Shown here piece after piece: positions 18,339 through 27,478 of a DNA stretch of 64,000 nt (position 1 is its first letter; each line of letters starts with the position of its first letter). The stretch spans positions 3,968,001 through 4,032,000 of the forward strand of contig NZ_JACBYV010000001.1 of NCBI RefSeq assembly GCF_013408425.1, given 5' to 3'. Below the pieces are notes generated by a model. The model had not been told where the DNA came from and made no database searches. It saw only the letters and a program-made list of their open reading frames with translations. Both the position numbers and the translations under genes were made by a program. This stretch comes from Pseudomonas flavescens. Its GTDB lineage: Bacteria > Pseudomonadota > Gammaproteobacteria > Pseudomonadales > Pseudomonadaceae.

Positions 18339-19225
18339 GCCTGTTTCGACTTCCCATAGCCCAGCCCGAGGCGCATGCGCAGGCGTTGCAACAATGTTTT
18401 TTCCGCCGGCGCCGCCACGGCAACGTCCTGGCGCTCCACCCGGGCGTCGAGGCCCATGCCGCAACATTTGCAGGCGAACAGGAATGCCTGCACCTGCTCC
18501 CGGCTCGCCCCCGAGAACGCGACACCGCGCTCGATGCTCGCGAACTGCCGGGTATACAGCGCCGCCAGACGCAACAGGGGCGGCGAACTCTGCCATTCGC
18601 TCAACAGTGGCCAGGCACCGAGCCGGAAGGTGGCATCGTGAGCGCGAAAATCACCGCCGATCTGCTCACCACGCACCAATGCCAACGACCAGAGCAGACT
18701 CTTGAAGGAAAAACGCTGAGGAAACTGGGAGAGCTCGCCAAGCGGGACCAGTGCCAGGGGCTCCGGGTCGCCGCCAACCGCAGCGAGACACTGCAGGGCC
18801 GAAGCGAAGTCAGGCTGCCGAGTCAGCACCAGGTCATCCCTGGGCACGATGATCAGATCATCGCCAACGCGGTAGAGACGCTCGGCGGACAAAGCCGCCA
18901 ACCGCTCACAGAGCTCGGCAACCGCAACCTCGCCCGGTTGCCGCTGCTTTTCGTAATCGACCAGCAACTCGAGAAGTCCGAACAGCCGCAACGGCCACTC
19001 GATAGCATGCGCCGGCTGCAGCTGCGCGCCAATGCGCCGCTGCACCTGCGCACGTTCGTCGTGTTCATCACGGCCACGCAGGATCAGCAGCTCTGCGTGA
19101 TCGCTTTCCCCCACGTAGACCCACGACTGTGCCGTACGCCCCTTGAGCATCTTCAGTTGCTGAGTAAGCAGTCCCTGCTCGTGAGAGGTCAGCCCTTTAC
19201 AGGCAATTCGCAGTGCAGCGGACAT
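18335..19225 (-). CDS. Hypothetical protein, first gene of the GTPase/roadblock cassette
   Basis: A 296-residue protein that I do not recognise. The N-terminal 50 residues (LRIACKGLTSHEQGLLTQQL, VYVGESDHAELLILRG) look like an alpha/beta fold. The middle has GDDLIIVPRDDL and a long helical C-terminal half with FLFACKCCGMGLDARV, where two adjacent cysteines occur. No membrane segment or signal peptide is visible. It overlaps the GTPase gene by four bases (ATGA), which argues for a joint function, perhaps an effector or scaffold. Confidence 0.75.
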   Translation of the reverse strand: MSAALRIACKGLTSHEQGLLTQQLKMLKGRTAQSWVYVGESDHAELLILRGRDEHDERAQVQRRIGAQLQPAHAIEWPLRLFGLLELLVDYEKQRQPGEVAVAELCERLAALSAERLYRVGDDLIIVPRDDLVLTRQPDFASALQCLAAVGGDPEPLALVPLGELSQFPQRFSFKSLLWSLALVRGEQIGGDFRAHDATFRLGAWPLLSEWQSSPPLLRLAALYTRQFASIERGVAFSGASREQVQAFLFACKCCGMGLDARVERQDVAVAAPAEKTLLQRLRMRLGLGYGKSKQA

Positions 19226-19461
19226 GGAGATTTATCTGAAAAGGTGGTGAAGGCCGGCAACTCGCGCTACACCCAGTGACGTAGCGAAAAGAAATGCAGA
19301 CCAAAAGGCAAATATTAAATGGCCATCACACAACAACCTTGATCAAAACATGACGATGGCAATTTGGAACCGAGTTCTCTGCCCGCCAATCAATAGTGCG
19401 CTAAATATTGCCCACCACTGCGGAGTGCCTTCCCAGCCGCCTGACGACCTGAGCCGTATAG

Positions 19462-20748
19462 ATGTCTATTGCCACGACTTGCACGCCTGAAAGAATCGGA
19501 CTGACCGTCGCCATGAATGGTGATGCCTGCCTGCATGGCACGCCGCTGCAGCTGCCACCCAAGGAATGCGGAGTACTGCGCCTGCTGCTGCGCAGCTGGC
19601 CTGCGCAGGTTTCCAAACAGGACTTCGACCTGCATCTCTGGCATGGCGGCATGACCGACGAGGGCCTGGCCAGGGCCGTGGCCAACCTGCGCCGCCTGCT
19701 GAGCCCGATCCCGGGGCTGGCCATACGCTCCGTCTACGGTCGCGGCTATCAACTGGTGATTCAGGCGCAGGCATCGAACGCGAAGCACCAGACGGGCGCT
19801 AACGTCGCCCTGCTGGAAACGCTCGATTACGCCCACCAACGCATGCAACTGGGCAGCGAAGCTTCGCTGAACAAGGCCAACGGGCTGATTCGAGAGGTGA
19901 TGCAGAACGCCCCCAGCCTGCTGGAAGCCAAGGTCGCCCACGCACAGTGCCTGGCTGACATGGTCGCGAGCGGCCGTGACCTGTCGCCAGAGGAGCTGGA
20001 TCGGGCCATCGAACTGCTCGACGAGGTTGGCCGCGAAGCACCCGGCCTGACCGGCATCAATACCCTCAAGGCGCACCTGCTCGACTGTGCCTGGCGATTC
20101 GACGAAGCACGCCCCCTGCACCTGCTGGCCGTGCAAAAAGACCCTGAGAATGCCAAAGGCCACTTTCACCACGGCTGGCACCTGATTGCCTGCGGCGCAG
20201 TCGAGACGGCCATACAGGTACTGCAACACGCTCAGACGCTGGCGCCCTACTCCCTGCCGATCACCCTGCTGCTCGCACACGCCAGCCTGATCGCCGACGA
20301 TCAGCCACAGTTCAGCCGCTGGGTGGATAAAGCGCATCATGACCACCCGGAAAATCCCAAGGCCGCCATCTGGCGCCTGAGCCGCGACGCCATCCAGAAA
20401 CCCCACGAGGGGCTGCTGGCGCGCGCCCGCCAGATAACGCCGGGCGAGCAAGCCTGGACCTTCACGACCGCCTCCCTGACCTTCGTGCTGGCCCGCTGCG
20501 GCGCCGATGACGAAGCGCGGCGCCTGATCGAGCGTCACGCCCCCACGGACCGCAGCCAGCAGGCCCTGCTGGCGTCGACCTACTTGTTGCTCGACGAACC
20601 CGACCAGGCCATGTCCGTGGTGCAGCAGGCCGCCCATGCGAACTGCGGCTTTTTGCCGATACTGCTGCGCACGCCGACGCTTGCAGGCCTGTACGGCTTG
20701 CCCGAATACCCGGCATTGCAACAACGTGTCTTCGCCAGGCTGCCGTGA
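19462..20748 (+). CDS. Winged-helix transcriptional regulator with TPR-rich C terminus
   Basis: A 428-residue protein. Residues about 10-100 form an OmpR/HilA-type winged helix (PPKECGVLRLLLRSWP, GLARAVANLRRLL, IRSVYGRGYQLVI). Residues 120-425 are helical repeats of TPR type, for example FHHGWHLIACGAVETAIQVLQHA. No receiver domain and no transmembrane segment, so phospho-transfer is not the input; the TPR part probably binds a protein. It is divergent from the GTPase/roadblock cassette across a 236-base AT-rich gap and is the natural candidate for its regulator. Confidence 0.82.
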   Translation: MSIATTCTPERIGLTVAMNGDACLHGTPLQLPPKECGVLRLLLRSWPAQVSKQDFDLHLWHGGMTDEGLARAVANLRRLLSPIPGLAIRSVYGRGYQLVIQAQASNAKHQTGANVALLETLDYAHQRMQLGSEASLNKANGLIREVMQNAPSLLEAKVAHAQCLADMVASGRDLSPEELDRAIELLDEVGREAPGLTGINTLKAHLLDCAWRFDEARPLHLLAVQKDPENAKGHFHHGWHLIACGAVETAIQVLQHAQTLAPYSLPITLLLAHASLIADDQPQFSRWVDKAHHDHPENPKAAIWRLSRDAIQKPHEGLLARARQITPGEQAWTFTTASLTFVLARCGADDEARRLIERHAPTDRSQQALLASTYLLLDEPDQAMSVVQQAAHANCGFLPILLRTPTLAGLYGLPEYPALQQRVFARLP

Positions 20749-20805
20749 GGGCCAACGCTCACGGCCTCTTGCTACGCTCTGCACTCACCCCACCGGAAAG
20801 CAGCC

Positions 20806-21912
20806 ATGGACAGCATCGACACCTTGATAATCGGCGCTGGCGCGCTTGGCCTGGCCTGCGCGGCACGCCTGGCGGAGCCTGGACGCAGCACGCTGATCGT
20901 CGAACAGGAAACCCTGGTAGGCAGCCATACCTCCAGCCGCAATTCGGAAGTCATCCACGCCGGCATCTACTACCCACCGGGCTCCTTAAAAGCCGAACTG
21001 TGTCTCGAAGGCCGCGAACGCCTGTACGCCTGGTGCGAACGATGGCAGGTGCCGCACCGGCGCCTGGGCAAACTGTTGGTGGCGGTGAGCGACGAAGAGC
21101 GCGGCAAGCTCGATGCGCTGGCCAACAATGCCCTGGCCAGTGGCGTGGACGCGCTGCAGCCCATCGACAGTGCTCGCCTCCGCGCTCTGGAGCCCGCAGT
21201 GCGTGGCGTTGCCGCCCTGCTCTCGCCCAACACCGGCATCATCGACAGCCACGCCTTCCTGCAGTCACTCCTGGCCTGCGCCGAACGCCAGGGCGCCGAA
21301 CTGGTTTTGCAGACCCGCGTCGACAGCCTCAGCCATGACGGTGATGGCTGGATCGCCAGCGGTATCAGCGCAGGCGAGCCGTTCAGCCTGAAAGCCCAGC
21401 GCGTGATCAACGCTGCGGGGCTGTTCGCCCAGCGGTTGGCCCAGCGCACCGATGGCCTTGCGGCGCAGCGCGTTCCACCGCTGCACATGTGCCAGGGCAA
21501 CTACTTCAACTACAACGGCAAATCGCCGTTCAGCCATCTGGTCTACCCGATGCCCGAGGCCAACACCAGCGGCCTGGGCGTGCATGCCACGCTGGACCTG
21601 GCCGGCCAACTGCGCTTCGGCCCCGATACCCGCTACCTCGACAGCATCGACTACCGCGTCGATGAGACCCTGCGCGAAGCCTTCGCCAGCGCCATCCGCC
21701 GCTATTTCCCGGCGCTCGACAGCAACCGCCTGGCGCCGGGCTATGCCGGCATTCGGCCAAAACTCAGCGGCCCCGGCGAAGCGGCGGAAGATTTTATGCT
21801 GCAAATGCCGGCTGACCATGGTCTATCAGGACTGGTGAATCTGTTCGGTATCGAATCGCCCGGCCTCACGGCAAGCCTGGCCATCGCCGAGCGCATCGCC
21901 CACAGGCTTTAG
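20806..21912 (+). CDS. FAD-dependent oxidoreductase (L-2-hydroxyglutarate oxidase-like)
   Basis: A 368-residue DAO-fold flavoprotein. The dinucleotide motif TLIIGAGALGLACAARLA is at the N terminus. The segment SHTSSRNSEVIHAGIYYPPGSLKA resembles the LhgO/COG0579 group, in which FAD oxidises 2-hydroxy acids. The C terminus has the second FAD-contact motif (ESPGLTASLAIAERIA). The exact substrate is not determined. It starts 57 bases after the regulator and may be co-transcribed with it. Confidence 0.85.
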   Translation: MDSIDTLIIGAGALGLACAARLAEPGRSTLIVEQETLVGSHTSSRNSEVIHAGIYYPPGSLKAELCLEGRERLYAWCERWQVPHRRLGKLLVAVSDEERGKLDALANNALASGVDALQPIDSARLRALEPAVRGVAALLSPNTGIIDSHAFLQSLLACAERQGAELVLQTRVDSLSHDGDGWIASGISAGEPFSLKAQRVINAAGLFAQRLAQRTDGLAAQRVPPLHMCQGNYFNYNGKSPFSHLVYPMPEANTSGLGVHATLDLAGQLRFGPDTRYLDSIDYRVDETLREAFASAIRRYFPALDSNRLAPGYAGIRPKLSGPGEAAEDFMLQMPADHGLSGLVNLFGIESPGLTASLAIAERIAHRL

Positions 21913-21978
21913 CCGCGGGCGCGCCGTCGGCGTTATACTCGCGGATTCAAATTTCTCGTCACTGCATAGGACTCGTCC

Positions 21979-24207
21979 ATGAAAGCGCTCGGCAAAATCC
22001 TGGGTCTGTTCTTCCTCGGACTACTGCTGATCATCGTGGCGTTGGGCTTTGCCCTGACTCACCTCTTCGATCCCAACGACTACAAAGATGAAATCCGCCA
22101 ACTGGCGCGGGACAAGGCCAACCTCGAGTTGACCCTCAACGGCGACATTGGCTGGAGCCTGTTCCCCTGGCTGGGCCTGGAGCTGACCGACGCCACGCTG
22201 GCCAGCGCCAGCACGCCGGACAAACCCTTCGCCAACCTGCGCCTGCTCGGCCTCTCGGTGCGCGTGCTGCCGCTGCTGCGCAAGGAAGTGCAGATGAGCG
22301 ACATCCGCGTCGATGGCCTCAACCTCGACCTGCAGCGCGACGAGAATGGCCACGGCAACTGGGAAGACGTCGGCCGCCCTGCCGCCAAGCCAGGCGCAAC
22401 ACCGGCCGAGCAGACCGCAGCCGGTGAGCCGCAGCAGCCGCAATCCGAACCTGCCCAGGACAGCGGCGCCCCAATCAAGCTGGACATCGACAGCCTGATC
22501 GTCAACGGCGCCCGCGTGGACTACCGCGATGCCCAGAAGGGCCAGCAATTCAGCGCCGAAAGCATCCAGCTCACCACCGGCGCGATTCGCGAAGGCGCCG
22601 GGGTGCCGATCAAGCTCAGTGCTTTCTTCGGCAGCAACCAGCCAGTGATGCGCGCACGTACCGAACTGCAGGGCGAACTGCGTTTCGACCGCGTACTCAA
22701 GCGCTATCAGCTCGAAGACGCACGCCTGTCCGGCGAGGCGTCCGGCGAGCCGTTCAATGGCCAAACCCTCACCTACGCCGCCCAGGGCCAACTGCTGGTC
22801 GACCTGGCGGCCCAAGTGGCCGAGTGGAACGGCCTGAAGCTCTCGGCCAATCAGTTGCGCGCCCTGGGCGAGTTGAAGATTCGCGATCTGCAGAGCGAAC
22901 CCAAGCTGTCCGGCGGCCTGTCCGTCGCCCCGGTCAACCTGCGCGAATTCCTCGCCAGCCTCGGCCAGAAACTGCCGCCGATGAGCGATGAGAAGACCCT
23001 GTCGCAGTTCGAACTGGTGACCAAGCTCGGCGGCACGCCGAGCAGCCTGGCGCTGGACGAGCTGACCCTCAAGCTCGACGAAAGCACCTTCACGGGCAAG
23101 ATCGCCGTCGCCGATTTCGCCAAGCAGGCGCTGCGCGTGCAGCTCAAGGGCGACAAGCTGAACCTCGACCGATACCTGCCACCGGCGAGCAAGGACAAGA
23201 AGGACAGCGATACCGCTCGCAAGGCCGAAGTGCGTGAAACCGTCGCCAACGCCGGGCAGGCCGGCAGCACGCCGGTGCCCAACGCGCCGACCCAGCAGGC
23301 CTGGAGTTCGAGCGAAGTGCTGCCGATCCCCACGCTACGCAAACTCGACCTGCAAGCCACCCTCAACCTCGAGCAACTGACGGTGCACAAGCAGGCCATC
23401 GACAAGTTCAGCGTCAAGGCTCGGAGTCAGGGCGGCACGCTGAATCTGGAAGAGCTGCGTGGCAACCTCGGCGGCGGCAATTTCACCATCAAGGCCGACG
23501 CCGACGTGCGCCCGGCCGTGCCCGTGCTCAGCTTGCACACGCAACTGAACGGCATCCCGGTCGAGCCCTTCCTCAAGGACGAACAGCGCCCCTCGCCGCT
23601 CAAGGGGCTGCTCGACCTGAAGAGCGACCTGACCACCAGCGGCAATAGCCAGAAGGCCTGGATCGACGCACTCAACGGCACCGCCAGCTTCCTGCTCAAC
23701 AACGGTGTGCTGGTCGACGCCAACCTCGAACAACAGCTGTGCCGAGGCATCGCCACCCTCAACCGGAAATCGCTGAGCAGCGACCCGCGCAGCAAGGACA
23801 CCCCGTTCGAGCGCCTGCAGGGCAGCCTCAACATCCGCAACGGCGTGGCCAGCAACCCGGATCTGCAAGCGCGCATCCCCGGGCTCGCCGTGACCGGCGA
23901 CGGCGACCTCGACCTGCGCGTGCTGGGCCTGGACTACCGCGTCGGCATCACCATCGAAGGCGACCAGCGCGAAATGCCGGACCCTGCCTGCGAGGTCAAC
24001 CGTCGCTACGCTGGCGTGGCCTGGCCGCTGCATTGCCGCGGCCCGCTGGAGCTGGGCGCCAAGGCCTGCCGCCTGGACCAGGAAGGCATGGGCAAGGTAG
24101 CCGCCAAACTGGCAGGCGATCGCATCAACGAAAAACTCGAAGAGAAGCTCGGTGACAAGGTCAGCCCCGAACTGAAAGACGCACTCAAGGGCCTGTTCAA
24201 CCGATGA
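21979..24207 (+). CDS. AsmA family envelope protein
   Basis: A 742-residue protein with one N-terminal transmembrane segment ([21 protein letters not shown], about 10-30) and a large periplasmic beta-rich region. It starts with [14 protein letters not shown], the AsmA signature. An Ala/Pro/Gln-rich linker lies near residues 135-165. The C-terminal AsmA domain includes [20 protein letters not shown] and [12 protein letters not shown]. AsmA-like proteins are thought to carry lipids between the membranes. Its stop overlaps the mutY start by four bases. Confidence 0.92.
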   Translation: MKALGKILGLFFLGLLLIIVALGFALTHLFDPNDYKDEIRQLARDKANLELTLNGDIGWSLFPWLGLELTDATLASASTPDKPFANLRLLGLSVRVLPLLRKEVQMSDIRVDGLNLDLQRDENGHGNWEDVGRPAAKPGATPAEQTAAGEPQQPQSEPAQDSGAPIKLDIDSLIVNGARVDYRDAQKGQQFSAESIQLTTGAIREGAGVPIKLSAFFGSNQPVMRARTELQGELRFDRVLKRYQLEDARLSGEASGEPFNGQTLTYAAQGQLLVDLAAQVAEWNGLKLSANQLRALGELKIRDLQSEPKLSGGLSVAPVNLREFLASLGQKLPPMSDEKTLSQFELVTKLGGTPSSLALDELTLKLDESTFTGKIAVADFAKQALRVQLKGDKLNLDRYLPPASKDKKDSDTARKAEVRETVANAGQAGSTPVPNAPTQQAWSSSEVLPIPTLRKLDLQATLNLEQLTVHKQAIDKFSVKARSQGGTLNLEELRGNLGGGNFTIKADADVRPAVPVLSLHTQLNGIPVEPFLKDEQRPSPLKGLLDLKSDLTTSGNSQKAWIDALNGTASFLLNNGVLVDANLEQQLCRGIATLNRKSLSSDPRSKDTPFERLQGSLNIRNGVASNPDLQARIPGLAVTGDGDLDLRVLGLDYRVGITIEGDQREMPDPACEVNRRYAGVAWPLHCRGPLELGAKACRLDQEGMGKVAAKLAGDRINEKLEEKLGDKVSPELKDALKGLFNR

Positions 24208-25271
24208 CACCCGAGCAATTCTCCAGCGCGGTACTGCGCTGGTACGACACCCACGGACGCAAGGACCTGCCCTGGCAGCAGGACATCACGCCCTACCGCG
24301 TGTGGGTGTCGGAAATCATGCTGCAGCAGACCCAGGTCAGCACCGTGCTCGGCTACTTCGACCGGTTCATGAGCGCGCTGCCCACCGTGCGTGACCTGGC
24401 CGAAGCCCCGGAAGACGAAGTGCTGCACCTGTGGACCGGCCTGGGCTACTACACCCGCGCCCGCAACCTGCAGAAGACCGCACAGATCGTCATGCGTGAA
24501 CACGGCGGCGAATTCCCCCGCGATGTCGAGGCGCTTACCGAACTGCCCGGCATCGGCCGCTCCACCGCCGGCGCCATCGCCAGCCTGAGCATGGGCCTGC
24601 GGGCGCCGATTCTCGACGGCAACGTCAAACGCGTGCTGGCCCGCTACGTGGCTCAGGAAGGCTACCCAGGCGAGCCCAAGGTGGCCAGACAGCTGTGGGC
24701 CGTGGCCGAGCGTTTTTTACCCGAAGAACGCGTCAACCACTACACCCAGGCGATGATGGACCTGGGCGCCACGCTGTGCACCCGCAGCAAGCCCACCTGC
24801 CTGCTCTGCCCGGTGCAGAGCGGCTGCGAAGCGCACCTGCTGGGCCTGGAGATCCGCTACCCGATCCCCAAACCACGCAAAGAAGTGCCGCAGAAGCGCA
24901 CGTTAATGCCGATGCTCGCCAGCCGCGATGGCGCCATCCTGCTCTATCGACGCCCTTCGACGGGTCTCTGGGGAGGTTTATGGAGCCTCCCAGAGCTCGA
25001 CGATATCGACGCCCTGGCTGCACTTGCCGATCAGCACCAGTTAAGCCTCGGTGAACGTCGCCAGCTCGACGGCCTGACCCACACCTTCAGCCACTTCCAG
25101 TTGGCCATCGAACCCTGGCTGATCGAAGTCGACGGCGTTCCCGGTTACGTGGCCGAGGCCGACTGGCTCTGGTATAACCTCGCCACCCCGCCGCGCCTGG
25201 GCCTCGCCGCTCCGGTGAAGAAACTGCTCAAACGCGCGGCCGACGCACTGCATACAGGAGAAATGGCATGA
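24204..25271 (+). CDS. mutY: Adenine DNA glycosylase MutY
   Basis: A 355-residue base-excision enzyme that removes adenine mispaired with 8-oxoguanine. Features: catalytic Glu in [10 protein letters not shown] (near 37), helix-hairpin-helix [12 protein letters not shown], catalytic Asp in [12 protein letters not shown] (near 138), and a [4Fe-4S] set C-x6-C-x2-C-x5-C in [17 protein letters not shown]. The C-terminal Nudix-like domain that recognises 8-oxoG follows ([19 protein letters not shown]). It is coupled by ATGA overlaps to asmA before and yggX after. Confidence 0.97.
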   Translation: MTPEQFSSAVLRWYDTHGRKDLPWQQDITPYRVWVSEIMLQQTQVSTVLGYFDRFMSALPTVRDLAEAPEDEVLHLWTGLGYYTRARNLQKTAQIVMREHGGEFPRDVEALTELPGIGRSTAGAIASLSMGLRAPILDGNVKRVLARYVAQEGYPGEPKVARQLWAVAERFLPEERVNHYTQAMMDLGATLCTRSKPTCLLCPVQSGCEAHLLGLEIRYPIPKPRKEVPQKRTLMPMLASRDGAILLYRRPSTGLWGGLWSLPELDDIDALAALADQHQLSLGERRQLDGLTHTFSHFQLAIEPWLIEVDGVPGYVAEADWLWYNLATPPRLGLAAPVKKLLKRAADALHTGEMA

Positions 25272-25540
25272 CCCGCACCGTGATGTGCCGCAAGCACAAA
25301 CAAGAACTGCCCGGCCTGGATCGCGCGCCCTACCCTGGCGCCAAAGGCGAAGACATCTACCAGAACGTCTCCAAGCAGGCCTGGGAAGAATGGCAGAAGC
25401 ACCAGACCCTGCTGATCAACGAGCGTCGCCTGAACATGATGAACGCCGAAGATCGCAAATTCCTGCAGGCCGAGATGGACAAGTTCCTGTCCGGCGAAGA
25501 CTACGCACAAGCGGAAGGCTACGTTCCACCCAGCGAATAA
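25268..25540 (+). CDS. yggX: Probable Fe(II)-trafficking / oxidative damage protection protein YggX
   Basis: A 90-residue cytosolic protein. It has the family N terminus [21 protein letters not shown] with the single conserved Cys, then [20 protein letters not shown] and a C-terminal YVPP. YggX protects Fe-S proteins from oxidants. It overlaps mutY by four bases; the mutY-yggX pair is conserved in gammaproteobacteria. Confidence 0.96.
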   Translation: MTRTVMCRKHKQELPGLDRAPYPGAKGEDIYQNVSKQAWEEWQKHQTLLINERRLNMMNAEDRKFLQAEMDKFLSGEDYAQAEGYVPPSE

Positions 25541-25590
25541 GGCCTGAAGACGTAAGCGCCCGGAATATTTAAATATTTTCCAAAAAACGT

Positions 25591-25619
25591 TTGACAGCAA
25601 AAGGTGAAAACCGTCTAAT
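25591..25619 (+). promoter_or_regulatory. Sigma-70 promoter for tRNA-Phe
   Basis: A consensus -35 TTGACA (25591-25596), 17-base spacer and -10 TCTAAT (25614-25619), ending ten bases before the mature tRNA 5' end. Upstream is A/T-rich, like an UP element. Confidence 0.8.
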
Positions 25620-25629
25620 ACGCCCCGTT

Positions 25630-25705
25630 GCCCAGGTAGCTCAGTCGGTAGAGCAGGGGATTGAAAATCCCCGTGTCGGCGGTTCGATTCCGTCCCTGGG
25701 CACCA
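25630..25705 (+). tRNA. tRNA-Phe (GAA)
   Basis: A 76-base cloverleaf with CCA encoded. The acceptor GCCCAGG pairs with CCTGGGC. The anticodon stem GGGGA/TCCCC closes a loop TTGAAAA with anticodon GAA at 25663-25665. The T-loop is GTTCGATTC. Confidence 0.98.
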
Positions 25706-25748
25706 CCTTTCTTCTCAGGTGGTGCCAGCATCACATGAGAAAATAGAG

Positions 25749-25773
25749 AACCGGCCTTGAGCCGGTTTTTTAT
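25749..25773 (+). terminator. Rho-independent terminator after tRNA-Phe
   Basis: AACCGGC, a short loop (CTTGA), GCCGGTT and then a T tract, about 45 bases beyond the tRNA. Confidence 0.88.
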
Positions 25774-25887
25774 TGCCTGCGAAAAAGTACCGTCCAGCCG
25801 ACAGCCTGAACACGCCTGCGCAACACCTCCTCCAAATGCACGGACCTCGCGCTTTCATGCCGAGCCTCATCGCAGCCGGAGCCAGCC

Positions 25888-26073
25888 ATGCATATCCAAA
25901 TTGCCCTGAATGCCGCCAACGACCCGAAGCTTCCTGCGGTCGATCCCCACGAAGAGCCGATCAACGATCCGGGTAACGAAGACCCGGGCTCCATCGTCGA
26001 TGACCCGGATAGTCCGTTCAGCCCGCAGCGGCCCATCCAGGAGCCCGGGAAGCCTGCTCCGGAAAAGCGCTGA
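25888..26073 (+). CDS. Small acidic proline-rich hypothetical protein
   Basis: A 61-residue open frame with a biased composition: MHIQIALNAANDP, then EEPINDPGNEDPGSIVDDPD and PFSPQRP, ending in a basic tail. It is rich in Pro, Asp and Glu and probably disordered. Purines (AGCCGGAGCCAGCC) lie before the ATG, a weak ribosome binding site. It stands alone beside the 142-bp repeat array. It could be a real small protein or a chance frame; I cannot assign a function. Confidence 0.5.
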   Translation: MHIQIALNAANDPKLPAVDPHEEPINDPGNEDPGSIVDDPDSPFSPQRPIQEPGKPAPEKR

Positions 26074-26149
26074 ATGTCCGGCCGCCAGGGTTGAGCGTTG
26101 CGATACCCGGGAAAGCAGGTATTCACACAGGGTGAGGGGTGGACCGTCA

Positions 26150-27030
26150 ACGCAGCGGTCTGGGTTTGTGGGAACGGGCGGGAAACCTGATTCATGCCCG
26201 GGATTTTTCGCGCGCATGGCGCGCTCCCACGAAGATGTGCACAGGGCATCGGATCGGGGAGCGCCTTCACTCAAGCTGCGGGCTATCAGGCCAGCCTGGG
26301 ATGGGTTTGTGGGAACGTCGGGGACGCCTGGTCCAGGCACATGATTTTTCGCGCGCATGGCGCGCTCCCACACGAAGATGTGCACAGGGCATCGGATCGG
26401 GGCGCGCCTTCACCCAAGCTGCGGGCTATCAGGCCAGTCTGGGATGGGTTTGTGGGAACGGGCGGGAGGCCTGGTCCATACCCATGATTTTCGCGCGCAT
26501 GGCGCGCTCCCACACGAAGATGTGCACAGGGCATCGGATCGGGGAGCACCTTCACCCAAGCTGCGGGCTATCAGGCAAGTCTGGGATGGGTTTGTGGGGA
26601 CGGGCGGGAGGCCTGGTCCATGCCCGGGATTTTCGCGCGCATGGCGCGCTCCCACACGAAGATGTGCACAGGGCAACGGATCGGGGAGCGCCTTCACCCA
26701 AGCTGCGGGCTATCAGGCCAGTCTGGGATGGGTTTGTGGGAACGGGCGGGAGGCCTGGTCCATGCCCGGGATTTTTCGCGCGCATGGCGCGCTCCCACAC
26801 GAAGATGTGCGCAGGGCATCGGATCGGGGAGCGCCTTCAACTAAGCAGCGGGCTATCAGGCCGGTCTGGGATGGGTTTGTGGGACGGGCGGGAAGGCTGG
26901 TCCAGGCCCGGGATTTTTCGCGCGCATGGCGCGCTCCCACGAAGATGTGCGCAGGACATTAGATCGGGGAGCACCTTCACCCAAGCTCCGGGCTATCTGG
27001 CCAGGCTGAAATGAGATTGTGGGAGCGCGC
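26150..27030. repeat. 142-bp tandem repeat array with REP palindromes (about six copies)
   Basis: The marker GGGTTTGTGGGA recurs at 26162, 26303, 26445, 26588, 26730 and 26873, spacings of 141-143 bases, with a decayed seventh near 27014. Each unit contains the palindrome CGCGCGCATGGCGCGC flanked by CTCCCAC, plus AAGATGTGCACAGGGCAT and CAAGCTGCGGGCTATCAGG. Units are highly similar. No stop codons interrupt one frame for almost 300 codons, but this reflects the repeat composition, not a gene. Confidence 0.92.
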
Positions 27031-27044
27031 GGCCGTCTCGCCCC

Positions 27045-27419
27045 TCAATCAAGCAGATGGGCGATCTGCGTGCTCAGGGTTTCCAGCGTGAAGGGCTTGC
27101 TCAGCAGTGGGGCGGAGTCGAGCAGTGCGCTGCCGGTTTCGCGGACTTCGGCGGGGTGGCCGCTGATGAAGATGACCTTCAGATCCGGGCGCAGCAGCAG
27201 TGCCGGTTCGGCAATGCGCACGCCGGAGACGCCGCCCGGCAGACGGAAGTCGGTGATCAACAGATCGAGGTGCGGCTTGGTGGCGAGGATGGCGAAGGCA
27301 TCGGTGGCGCAATCGGCCTTCATTACGCTATAGCCCTCGCCCTGCAGGTATTCAGCCAGCAGCATGAGCAGGAGCGGATCGTCTTCGACGATCAGTACGG
27401 TTCGTGTGGGTTGGTTCAT
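27045..27419 (-). CDS. Single-domain response regulator
   Basis: A 124-residue receiver domain with no output domain. The acidic pair is in VLIVEDDPLLL, the phospho-acceptor Asp in LLITDFRLPGG, the switch Ser in VIFISGHP and the Lys in LLSKPFTLE. I chose MNQPTRTVLIV (27419); an in-frame start at 27515 adds a basic tail. Last gene of the leftward signalling cluster 33561 to 27045, 59 bases after the receiver-kinase. Such stand-alone receivers usually act by binding a partner or as phosphate sinks. Confidence 0.9.
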   Translation of the reverse strand: MNQPTRTVLIVEDDPLLLMLLAEYLQGEGYSVMKADCATDAFAILATKPHLDLLITDFRLPGGVSGVRIAEPALLLRPDLKVIFISGHPAEVRETGSALLDSAPLLSKPFTLETLSTQIAHLLD

Positions 27420-27478
27420 TGCCCTGCTCCTGGCTCTCTTTTTTACTCCTTCGCTTCGACCTTGCCGGCGGAGTGAGT

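Noticed and set aside
19336..19345. ANR/FNR-like TTGATCAA in the regulator gap
   Set aside because: Lacks the four-base spacer between the half-sites required by the ANR consensus.
26139..27014. Open frame of 291 codons on the plus strand with six repeats of an Arg/Gly/Ala-rich segment
   Set aside because: It is the translation of the 142-bp DNA repeat array. All frames in the array are unusually open, and the period is not a multiple of three, so each repeat is read in a different frame.
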